From an uncultured Bacilli bacterium (GTDB lineage Bacteria > Bacillota_I > Bacilli_A > RF39 > UBA660), in assembly GCA_934101595.1 (NCBI GenBank), contig CAKORR010000001.1, forward strand, positions 341,684 through 405,683: 64,000 bases of DNA, written 5' to 3'. The translations under genes were made by a program, and so were the position numbers. Position 1 is the stretch's first letter, and each line of letters starts with the position of its first letter. Below, in pieces: positions 48,913-56,691 of this stretch. The notes beneath the pieces were generated by a model. That model searched no databases and had not been told where the DNA came from. It was given only the letters and a program-made list of their open reading frames with translations.

Positions 48913-50861
48913 TTTTTCATCTCCGCTTTCATCTCAAATAATATGTCTCTAAGCTCTGCAGCTCTTTCAAAATCCATATTTTTAGCCGCCTCTTTCATTT
49001 CTTCCTCTATTCTTATTAACATATTATTAAGTTCTTTTTTACTCATTTTTGGTTTACTTGATTCATTATCTATTTCATTAGATACTATTTCTTTAATTTC
49101 CTTTTTTATAGTTTTAGGAATAATGTTATGTTCTATATTATATCTATTTTGAATCTCACGGCGTCTAGTAGTTTCTTTAATAGCTTTCTCCATTGCTTCA
49201 CTATAAGTATCAGCATACATAATTACATGACCATGTTCATTTCTGGCACATCTTCCAATTGTTTGAATTAAACTGCGATCACTACGTAAAAAGCCCTGTT
49301 TATCAGCATCTAAAATACAAATCAAGCTTACTTCTGGAATATCAATTCCTTCTCTTAACAAGTTTATTCCAACTACTACATCATATATACCTTGACGAAG
49401 ATCTTTAATAATCTTTAGCCTCTCTAAAGTTTTTATTTCACTATGTAAATAGGCAACTTTAATACCCATTTCTTTTAAATAATTGGTAAGTTCCTCACTC
49501 ATTCTAATTGTTAATGTTGTAATAAGAACTCTTTCATTTATTTCTTTTCGTTTTCTTATTTCTTCAATTATATCATCTATTTGATTATCGGTTTTCTTAA
49601 CGGTTATAGTAGGATCTAAAAGTCCTGTAGGTCTAATTAACTGCTCAACAACATTACTTGCTTTATCAAGTTCATAATCACCTGGTGTTGCCGAAACATA
49701 AATAACCTGGTTTATTTTATTTTCAAATTCATCAAATTTTAGTGGTCTATTATCTAGAGCGCTTGGAAGTCTAAATCCATAGTCAACTAGCGTTTGTTTA
49801 CGCACTCTATCACCGTTATACATACCTCTAACTTGTGGAATTGTAACGTGGGACTCATCAACTAATAAAAGATAATCGTCACCAAAAAAGTCCATTAGAG
49901 TACTTGGTGTTTCCCCTTCATTACGCAAGCTTAAATGACGTGAATAATTCTCAACCCCATTACAAAAGCCAGTCTCTCTAAGCATTTCTATATCATAATT
50001 TGTTCTTTCTCGTAATCTTTGTTCTTCAAGTAATTTATTCTCGTTTTTTAACACTTCAAGTCTATCTTTTAATTCATCTTCAATTCTTCTTATAGCCTCT
50101 TTAAGCTTTTCTGGTGAGGTAACAAAATGACTAGCTGGGGAAATGGTAACACTCTTTTTAGATTTTATTATTGCACCAGTTATGGGGTCAAATGTAAGTA
50201 TTCTTTCAATTTCATCACCAAACAGCTCAATTCTTATACCTTCTTTTTTTTCATTGACTGGTATAACATCTATTACATCACCTTTTGAACGAAACGTTCC
50301 TCTATGAAAATCTAATTCATTTCTTTCATAAGTCATATCCACAAGCTTGTCTAATATCTGTTTTCGATCTATTTTATCACCTTGGGAAAGTATTAGCATA
50401 TTCTTTTCATATTCTTCTTTTTCACCAATTCCATAGATACACGAAACAGAAGCAATTACAATCACATCTTTATAGTTTATTAAAGCACTGGTTGCAGCAT
50501 GCCTTAGTTCATCTATTTCATCATTTATTGAAGCATCTTTTTCAATATATGTATCACTAGATGGCACGTAAGCTTCCGGCTGATAATAGTCGTAATAAGA
50601 TACAAAATATTCAACGTGATTTTCGGGAAACAACTCTTTAAATTCAGCATATAATTGACCCGCTAAAGTTTTATTGTGAGCCAATACTAAAGTTGGTTTA
50701 TTAACACTGGCGATTACGTTTGCCATTGTAAATGTTTTACCACTACCAGTTACGCCTTTTAAAACCTGATATTTTTCATTATTATTAATTCCATCAACCA
50801 ATTTTTTTATAGCTTCCGGTTGATCACCGGTTGGTTTAAATTTCGAAACCAGTTTAAACAT
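48909..50861 (-). CDS. uvrB: excinuclease ABC subunit B
   Basis: 650 residues. Walker A GVTGSGKTFTMANVI, the beta-hairpin YYDYYQPEAYVPSSDTYIEK (damage insertion), helicase motifs (DESHVTIPQVRGMYNGD; RLIQTIGRCARNEHGHVIMY in part) and the C-terminal UVR motif AAKNMDFERAAELRD for UvrC binding. Loads at UvrA-marked lesions. uvrA and uvrC are not in the window. AAGGAGG precedes the ATG. Confidence 0.98.
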   Translation of the reverse strand: MFKLVSKFKPTGDQPEAIKKLVDGINNNEKYQVLKGVTGSGKTFTMANVIASVNKPTLVLAHNKTLAGQLYAEFKELFPENHVEYFVSYYDYYQPEAYVPSSDTYIEKDASINDEIDELRHAATSALINYKDVIVIASVSCIYGIGEKEEYEKNMLILSQGDKIDRKQILDKLVDMTYERNELDFHRGTFRSKGDVIDVIPVNEKKEGIRIELFGDEIERILTFDPITGAIIKSKKSVTISPASHFVTSPEKLKEAIRRIEDELKDRLEVLKNENKLLEEQRLRERTNYDIEMLRETGFCNGVENYSRHLSLRNEGETPSTLMDFFGDDYLLLVDESHVTIPQVRGMYNGDRVRKQTLVDYGFRLPSALDNRPLKFDEFENKINQVIYVSATPGDYELDKASNVVEQLIRPTGLLDPTITVKKTDNQIDDIIEEIRKRKEINERVLITTLTIRMSEELTNYLKEMGIKVAYLHSEIKTLERLKIIKDLRQGIYDVVVGINLLREGIDIPEVSLICILDADKQGFLRSDRSLIQTIGRCARNEHGHVIMYADTYSEAMEKAIKETTRRREIQNRYNIEHNIIPKTIKKEIKEIVSNEIDNESSKPKMSKKELNNMLIRIEEEMKEAAKNMDFERAAELRDILFEMKAEMKK

Positions 50862-50872
50862 ACAAACCTCCT

Positions 50873-51460
50873 TTATTTATAAATAATGTTGTTTTCTCTT
50901 AATATCGGTATCTTTTTAATTAAAGTATTATAAGCCTTTCTAAAATCATCAGTAGGAATTTTTATTTTATTAATAGTTTTATATTTTATGTTGTCTATAA
51001 GTTTCAAATAGGCATTTTGCTGATTAATGCTATTTTCTTTACTAAACGCCTGATATTGATGATGTTGTCTTATTATTCTATCTTCATAAATATCGGTATT
51101 TTTTAAATACAATACAACAAAATAAATATTATAATCTAACTCTGACAATTTTTTTAATAATCTTTCGTATACTAAAGTAAAATCATATGGTTTATAGCCC
51201 AATTCAGCAAACACTTGCTCAGTAAAAAATGTTCTATCAAAAACAAGATTCAATCCAGTTTCTTCTAAAGCCTCTATATAATTTATTAAACCCAAATACA
51301 TGGTCTTACATTTATCATGTGCCGTAACTGATTTGTCGGGAATTCCACTTAGACGATAAAGATTACAAGCAGGCAAATTATCTCTTAAAAAATTGGCCAT
51401 TGTGCTTTTACCGACGCCTTGTGGCCCTTCGATTATTATAATATTTCCTCTATTTTTCAT
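50873..51460 (-). CDS. deoxynucleoside/thymidylate kinase-like P-loop protein
   Basis: 195 residues. P-loop NIIIIEGPQGVGKSTMANFL; LNLVFDRTFFTEQVF as the DRxxxxE segment; a lid region near IIRQHHQYQAFSKEN; NIYFVVLYLKNTD strand. Resembles dNK/TMK-type kinases. The nucleoside specificity is not evident. Overlaps the ProX-like gene by 4 bp. Its repair-operon setting fits a nucleotide supply role. Confidence 0.85.
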   Translation of the reverse strand: MKNRGNIIIIEGPQGVGKSTMANFLRDNLPACNLYRLSGIPDKSVTAHDKCKTMYLGLINYIEALEETGLNLVFDRTFFTEQVFAELGYKPYDFTLVYERLLKKLSELDYNIYFVVLYLKNTDIYEDRIIRQHHQYQAFSKENSINQQNAYLKLIDNIKYKTINKIKIPTDDFRKAYNTLIKKIPILRENNIIYK

Positions 51461-52002
51461 ACGTCCTCCACATCTATAATATAAATTTCATGATTTACAT
51501 ATTTTAAAAATTTATACAAATCTTCCATTTTAATTTTCATATAACCAGTTGTAGTGGTATCGCTACATCCGTAGTATGGCATCTTTAGAATATCTTTATC
51601 AATTACAAACGATGTAGCATTTTTCTTATCATTCAATAGACAAAATACACTAGTTGCTCCAATGTTTACTTTCATTTTTTCCATCAATAGCTCTTCACTC
51701 GCAAATGACACACGCGAAATCCCAAGCTTTTTACAAAAAATTTTAGTATCAAATCTTCTATTAGATTTTGTAACATATAAATAAAATTTTGTCTTTTTTT
51801 GATTACACAAAAAGAGAGTTTTAACTATTTCGGTTTCTAAAGCATTTTTTATATTTACACAATCTTCCATAGTTATAGCCTCATCAGTTACAACTCGGTT
51901 ATATTCGATTTTTAGTTTATCTAAAGTATCATATACTTCTTTTTCAAGATCTGTTTTAAACACTTTTGGCCTATCATTAAATACTTTACTTACATTAATC
52001 AT
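51457..52002 (-). CDS. aminoacyl-tRNA deacylase, ProX/YbaK/PrdX-like
   Basis: 181 residues with a YbaK/ProRS-editing fold: EYNRVVTDEAITMEDCVNIK, ALETEIVKTLFLCNQKKTKF, LYVTKSNRRFDTKIFCKKLG, then a GATSVFCLLNDKKNATSFVI active-site strand. Members hydrolyse misacylated Ala- or Cys-tRNA-Pro. AAAGGAT precedes the ATG. Overlaps the neighbours on both sides by 4 bp. Confidence 0.87.
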   Translation of the reverse strand: MINVSKVFNDRPKVFKTDLEKEVYDTLDKLKIEYNRVVTDEAITMEDCVNIKNALETEIVKTLFLCNQKKTKFYLYVTKSNRRFDTKIFCKKLGISRVSFASEELLMEKMKVNIGATSVFCLLNDKKNATSFVIDKDILKMPYYGCSDTTTTGYMKIKMEDLYKFLKYVNHEIYIIDVEDV

Positions 52003-52631
52003 TTTTTATCCTTTATATATACACTGTTGGAATAAATTCTATCAAGTCTCTCATCGGGATATCTCTTATCCAAAAATTTATCCAACTTTGTTTTTGGCTT
52101 TCCTTTTTCTCGTCTTTTTTTCTGACGATAAGTTGCTAAAAAACTTATTATCATATCAAACATAAAAATTACTAACAAAACAGTAGCTATAGTAAACAAA
52201 AGATTTATATTGCAATTATAAACTATAAATAATGCCAATTTTTTCAAATTCTTTATAAATGCCACAGAACATAAGCCAAAACCTATGGAATACAATAGAT
52301 TAATTCTTCCATGAAGATTTAGAAAAAATTTAGAATAATCCCATGATTTAGTATGGAATATTTTCTCTTGAAAATAACTACTAAAATACTCAACTATTGA
52401 AGCTGTAATAGCCCCTATAAAAAACACTTTTAAAAGATTATATCCAACTTTGTCAGCTATAAGTACAATTAATAATGCTGAAAAGCCATATATAGGAATC
52501 AGTGGTTCATATACCATACTTTTCCTTATTTCAAATTTATGCCTGGTTATTAAACACCATATCTCTTCAATAATGCACCCTAAAAAAGATCCTAAATAGA
52601 ATATACTAAAACAAATTATTAATTTTTCCAT
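51999..52631 (-). CDS. CmpB-type (PF06541-like) membrane protein
   Basis: 210 residues with five or six membrane helices. Family features: FYLGSFLGCIIEEIWCLITR, MVYEPLIPIYGFSALLIVLI, ITASIVEYFSSYFQEKIF, WDYSKFFLNLHGRINL. The family is annotated as putative ABC permease, but its real function is unknown. Second gene of the ligA operon. Confidence 0.88.
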   Translation of the reverse strand: MEKLIICFSIFYLGSFLGCIIEEIWCLITRHKFEIRKSMVYEPLIPIYGFSALLIVLIADKVGYNLLKVFFIGAITASIVEYFSSYFQEKIFHTKSWDYSKFFLNLHGRINLLYSIGFGLCSVAFIKNLKKLALFIVYNCNINLLFTIATVLLVIFMFDMIISFLATYRQKKRREKGKPKTKLDKFLDKRYPDERLDRIYSNSVYIKDKK

Positions 52632-52658
52632 TACTACACCTTCTTTTTATATTGTTTT

Positions 52659-54617
52659 TTATTCGTTTGTTTCACCAATCATATTTAAGAATTCTTCTTC
52701 TGTGATTATCTTAACTCCTAATTCTTTGGCTTTTTGGTTTTTTTGAGATGTTGAGTTAACATCATTATTTATAAGATAATTAGTATTTTTTGAAACACTA
52801 GCTGTTTTTTTTCCTCCATTTTTTTCAATCAAATCAACTAAATCATCTCGATTATCAAAATGATTTAGGGATCCTGTAATAACAAAGCTCAAATTAGCTA
52901 ATTTTGCAGTTTTTAAGGTAGCATCAGCAAATTGTATTTCTTTTAAAAGATTAGATATTTCACTTTTTATTTGCTCATTATTAAAATAATCTATTATATT
53001 TTTAGCAATTATTTCACCAACGCCAATAATACTTCCTAATTCATCTAATGAAGCATTTCTAATATCATTAAAATTATTATGATAATGGTTACAAATAAGC
53101 TTCGCTCGAGATAAACCAACATCTGGTATTCCTAAAGCATATATAAAATTTGCTAATTTAACTTTACGACTTTTATTTATACTAGCAATGAGATTCAAAT
53201 ATGATTTTTCACCGAACCCATCTAATGTAATTATTTCTTCCTTGTAATTATCCAAATGATAAATACTATAATAATCGTATATAATTTTTTCGTCTATAAA
53301 TCTTTCTAAAATTGCATCAGACAAGCCTTCTATATTCATTCCGTTTCTACTACAAAAAAGGCTTAATTTTTTAATTAATTTTGAAACACAGAATTCATTT
53401 AAACAATAAAGTGATTCGCTATCATTTTCTTTCTTTATTTCTGCTTTATAACCACATCTTGGGCATGTATTAGGGATAATTAAATTGTTGCTACGCGTTA
53501 AATTATCAGCGATTTGAGGAATTATCATATTAGCTTTATAAACTAGTATCTCATCATTTATACCTAATTCTAACTTTTTTATAATGGATATATTATGAAT
53601 TGATGCTCTTGATACAATCGTTCCTTCAAGTTCAACTGGGTTAAATACCGCCACAGGGTTTATAAGACCAGTTCTTGAAACCATCCAATCAACACTTAGC
53701 AATTTTGTTTTAGCAGTTTCATCTTTCCACTTAAATGCAATTGAATGTTTAGGATATTTGGCTGTACTACCAAGTTTATTAGCATACTCTATATCATTAA
53801 AAGTTAAAACTAATCCATCGGATGGAATGTCAAAAGTTTGAATTTTCTTTTTATAGTTTTCCACCTCTAGAGCAATATTGTTTTTTGTAACTAAAACATA
53901 ATCTACAGTTTGAAATCCATTTTCCTTTAAAAAAGAAAACTCTTCTTCTCTCTTTTTAAATTTTGTGTGTCCAGCTTCTATGAGAGCAAATATTATACAA
54001 TTAACATTTCTTTTGGCAGTTATATTGCTATCAAGTTGTCTAACACTTCCAGAACACAAATTCCGCGGATTTTTATATGTATTCTCATCATCACCGAGTT
54101 CTCCGTTCATTTTTTCAAAATCCGAATACTTTATTACAGCCTCTCCACGAATAACAAGTTTTTCTTTAAACGGAATACTTAATGGAATATTTTTAAACCT
54201 TCTTACATTATCTGTTACTATTTCACCAACAACGCCATTACCTCTAGTAACGCCTGTTGTTAATAAACCATTTTCATATGTTAAAACAATTGTTAAGCCA
54301 TCAAGTTTCCAAGACAAAAGACCATTTTCATCACCTAAAAAAGACTCTAAATCACTAACGTTTTTAGTTTTTGCAAGTGATAACATGGGTTTAGGATGTT
54401 CCACTTTTTTTAGAGATGTTACACTATCCGGTTCAACATTAATAGTAGGACTATTTGATAATACAGTATTAGTTTCTTGCTCTAAAAGAACTAGTTCATC
54501 ATACAACTTATCATATTCATAGTCACTCATAACCGGTTTACTTTCTTGATAATACATAATTGACGCATTATTTAATACATCAATCAATTCTTTCATACGT
54601 GCAAGTTTTTCTTCCAT
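52659..54617 (-). CDS. ligA: NAD-dependent DNA ligase
   Basis: 652 residues. Adenylation domain with the nucleophile Lys in LLSWKLDGLTIV; NPRNLCSGSVRQLD; OB fold; the zinc finger C-P-R-C-G followed by LYCLNEFCVSK; helix-hairpin-helix repeats (LDGFGEKSYLNL; LGSIIGVGEIIAKNI) and a C-terminal BRCT (SFVITGSLNHFDNRDDLVDL). Joins Okazaki fragments and repair nicks. First gene of the six-gene operon running to 48157. GGGAGAT precedes the ATG. Confidence 0.98.
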   Translation of the reverse strand: MEEKLARMKELIDVLNNASIMYYQESKPVMSDYEYDKLYDELVLLEQETNTVLSNSPTINVEPDSVTSLKKVEHPKPMLSLAKTKNVSDLESFLGDENGLLSWKLDGLTIVLTYENGLLTTGVTRGNGVVGEIVTDNVRRFKNIPLSIPFKEKLVIRGEAVIKYSDFEKMNGELGDDENTYKNPRNLCSGSVRQLDSNITAKRNVNCIIFALIEAGHTKFKKREEEFSFLKENGFQTVDYVLVTKNNIALEVENYKKKIQTFDIPSDGLVLTFNDIEYANKLGSTAKYPKHSIAFKWKDETAKTKLLSVDWMVSRTGLINPVAVFNPVELEGTIVSRASIHNISIIKKLELGINDEILVYKANMIIPQIADNLTRSNNLIIPNTCPRCGYKAEIKKENDSESLYCLNEFCVSKLIKKLSLFCSRNGMNIEGLSDAILERFIDEKIIYDYYSIYHLDNYKEEIITLDGFGEKSYLNLIASINKSRKVKLANFIYALGIPDVGLSRAKLICNHYHNNFNDIRNASLDELGSIIGVGEIIAKNIIDYFNNEQIKSEISNLLKEIQFADATLKTAKLANLSFVITGSLNHFDNRDDLVDLIEKNGGKKTASVSKNTNYLINNDVNSTSQKNQKAKELGVKIITEEEFLNMIGETNE

Positions 54618-54668
54618 AATATCTCCCTAACTTATCTACCTTTATTATACTATGAAAAGGATGTAAAT

Positions 54669-54694
54669 TAAAAAAAATTGTGAACATTTCACAA
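54669..54694 (-). terminator. intrinsic terminator after the 539-residue coiled-coil gene
   Basis: TTGTGAA and TTCACAA (54678-54694) followed on the minus strand by nine T. Confidence 0.8.
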
Positions 54695-54709
54695 CTTTTT
54701 ATACACTTT

Positions 54710-56329
54710 CTATCTTTTTATGGTGCTTATTCCTACGCCTAGACTAGTATATGTGCATGTATCTAAAAAAGATTTTATATTTTTAATATTTTCAGAATCT
54801 AAGAAAAATTCCTTAACTTTTTTTGTGGCTCTTTTTAATCCTTTAAAGTTTGGATTATAGGATTCATACGTATTTTCACTATTTCTTAATACAAAGCTAT
54901 AAAGTTTATTAATAGTTTCCGAAGCAATAGCCATTCCTAGAGCACTTACGCCACGGCCCTTTCTTGAATCTATAACTGAGGACGAAACACCTAAAGCAAA
55001 GCCTAAAGCCACGGAAGCCACCCTCTTCCAATCAAATCTATACGTTGAATATAAATCTGTATCTTTTAATAATTTTGTTGAAATGTCAAAGTTTTTTTGA
55101 CCATTATCACTTCTTTTCTGCCAAGATGATAATACCTTTGTAAAAGAAGCAGACTCATTAGCATTATTCTTAACTATAGCAAGATTCTTTTCATCAAGGC
55201 TTTCACCTTTTTTTATATAAAATGTAGATTTTTGATCCATTTTTTTGCCATAATGAAAGTTAACCCTTATCAATCTTAATAAATCACCGCGTAATATTAT
55301 ATCCCTAGTTACCGGTTTATTATTATCGTATAATTCATTATCTTTATCTACCCATCCGTTAAAAAGCCATTCATCAGGAAATTCTGGATTTTCATTTAAT
55401 TTTAGAGGTGTTCCCTTCTCTGCCTTAACTTCTTTCCATACTTTAGTTTTTACTGTGCCATCCTCGTTAAACACTGGTATAATTAGAGTTACTTTGCAAA
55501 ATTCTTTATTTTTTTCATCTAAATCCTCAAGAGGAATTTTAATCATGTCTGGCGTTTCAGGTTTAGGCTCTTTGTCCTCAATTTGTTCATTGTCAGTTTT
55601 TAATATGTTATCACTTACTTCGACGTCATTATTTTCGTTAACATTTTCGCCTTTTGCCTCATCCTGTTCATTTAATATTGATTCATTTTTAATATCATCA
55701 TTTTCTTTTTTATATTTTTTTAATGCTTCGGCGGCCTCCGTTAGTTTTTCTTCTTGCCTATTTTGATCACTTTTAATTCTAAACATAATTCGATTATAAA
55801 TATTTATTTGATGTTTATTTTCTTCAATCTTATCTTTTTTATGATTAATCTCTTCTTTTATTTTATTAATAACATCAATATTTGTTAAAGGAACACTATT
55901 CATTTCTTTAACTAAACGTTTAATGTCATCTTCCAAAGCTTTAATACTATCATTACTTATTTTCTTTCTTCTAAGGCCTTCCTGTATTAACTTATTATTT
56001 AAGCTGACTTTTTTTTGAAGTTCATTTACCGCATCTTCTAACTCTTCTTTGGTTTCAAATTTCAGCGTTTTAACTTTTTGAACATAAATAGCCATGTCGT
56101 AAGTTTTTTTTCGAAAATTGATATAATCGATATTCAGCTTTTTCTTCGATAGGTCATCATCTTCTTTTAGCAACGACTCTTTTAAAAACTGTTCGGCTTC
56201 TTTTTCTAGTTCTAAAATATTATCAATTGTTTGATCCAATTCTATAATGCTTTTATCTTTGTAATTTAATGTTATTTCGTTTAAATCTCTTAGAAAATCA
56301 TTAAAGCTTGTCCTTATGGTTTTAATCAT
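54710..56329 (-). CDS. coiled-coil protein with two InlB-like repeats and a conserved C-terminal domain
   Basis: 539 residues, no signal peptide. N-terminal coiled coil (about 25-225) rich in Lys/Glu; two beta-grasp, InlB/Flg_new-type units (about 275-410; VTLIIPVFNEDGTVKTKVWK, WLFNGWVDKDNELYD, RVNFHYGKKMDQKSTFYIKK); then a C-terminal block with a glycine/alanine membrane-like hairpin (RVASVALGFALGVSSSVIDS; GVSALGMAIASETINKLYSF) and a helical end (KGLKRATKKVKEFF). The C-terminal block is paralogous to that of the 914-residue protein. AAGGAG precedes the ATG. It is a separate unit, since a terminator precedes it. Confidence 0.82.
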   Translation of the reverse strand: MIKTIRTSFNDFLRDLNEITLNYKDKSIIELDQTIDNILELEKEAEQFLKESLLKEDDDLSKKKLNIDYINFRKKTYDMAIYVQKVKTLKFETKEELEDAVNELQKKVSLNNKLIQEGLRRKKISNDSIKALEDDIKRLVKEMNSVPLTNIDVINKIKEEINHKKDKIEENKHQINIYNRIMFRIKSDQNRQEEKLTEAAEALKKYKKENDDIKNESILNEQDEAKGENVNENNDVEVSDNILKTDNEQIEDKEPKPETPDMIKIPLEDLDEKNKEFCKVTLIIPVFNEDGTVKTKVWKEVKAEKGTPLKLNENPEFPDEWLFNGWVDKDNELYDNNKPVTRDIILRGDLLRLIRVNFHYGKKMDQKSTFYIKKGESLDEKNLAIVKNNANESASFTKVLSSWQKRSDNGQKNFDISTKLLKDTDLYSTYRFDWKRVASVALGFALGVSSSVIDSRKGRGVSALGMAIASETINKLYSFVLRNSENTYESYNPNFKGLKRATKKVKEFFLDSENIKNIKSFLDTCTYTSLGVGISTIKR

Positions 56330-56410
56330 CTTAATTACTCCTTACGGTTATTTATCATATTACATGTTAATTTTACAAACATTCATTTTCTTTGTCAATA
56401 AATTAGATAA

Positions 56411-56435
56411 AAAAAGAGTCATCAATGACGACTCT
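56411..56435 (-). terminator. terminator after the 85-residue gene
   Basis: AGAGTC (56415-56420) and GACTCT (56430-56435) with a T run on the minus strand. It separates the 89-914-85 operon from the 539-residue gene. Confidence 0.75.
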
Positions 56436-56691
56436 ATTTTTCTAATAAATTACTAAAAATCTCAATTAAAGGATTTATAATATTATCATCTTTTTCCATA
56501 GCAATAATAATTTTGTCATCATTATTGTCAACTCTTAAAATTGCCATGTACTCAGTTGGAGTATTTTCATCTTTTAATTCATTAGCAAACAAATAAATTT
56601 TACCATTGTAAAGGGTTTGTTTTACTACATAATATAAAGTATTATCTCCAACTTCAATTACTTTTTCTTCAAATAAACTATTATTTTCCAT
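56434..56691 (-). CDS. small DUF1292-like protein, paralogue of the 89-residue protein
   Basis: 85 residues: EEKVIEVGDNTLYYVVKQTL, then YNGKIYLFANELKDEN, then EYMAILRVDNNDDKIIIAME, a beta-rich fold of the DUF1292 kind (short strands, G-x-x-Y-L-F motif). It aligns with the 89-residue protein upstream over its length (YYVV, G-TYLYTQEI, VVFKYDSE). It follows the 914-residue gene with a one-base overlap. Function unknown. Confidence 0.8.
   Translation of the reverse strand: MENNSLFEEKVIEVGDNTLYYVVKQTLYNGKIYLFANELKDENTPTEYMAILRVDNNDDKIIIAMEKDDNIINPLIEIFSNLLEK

Noticed and set aside
53965..54522. 185-codon plus-strand open frame inside ligA
   Set aside because: It lies entirely opposite the conserved LigA adenylation domain in a different frame; a composition effect.
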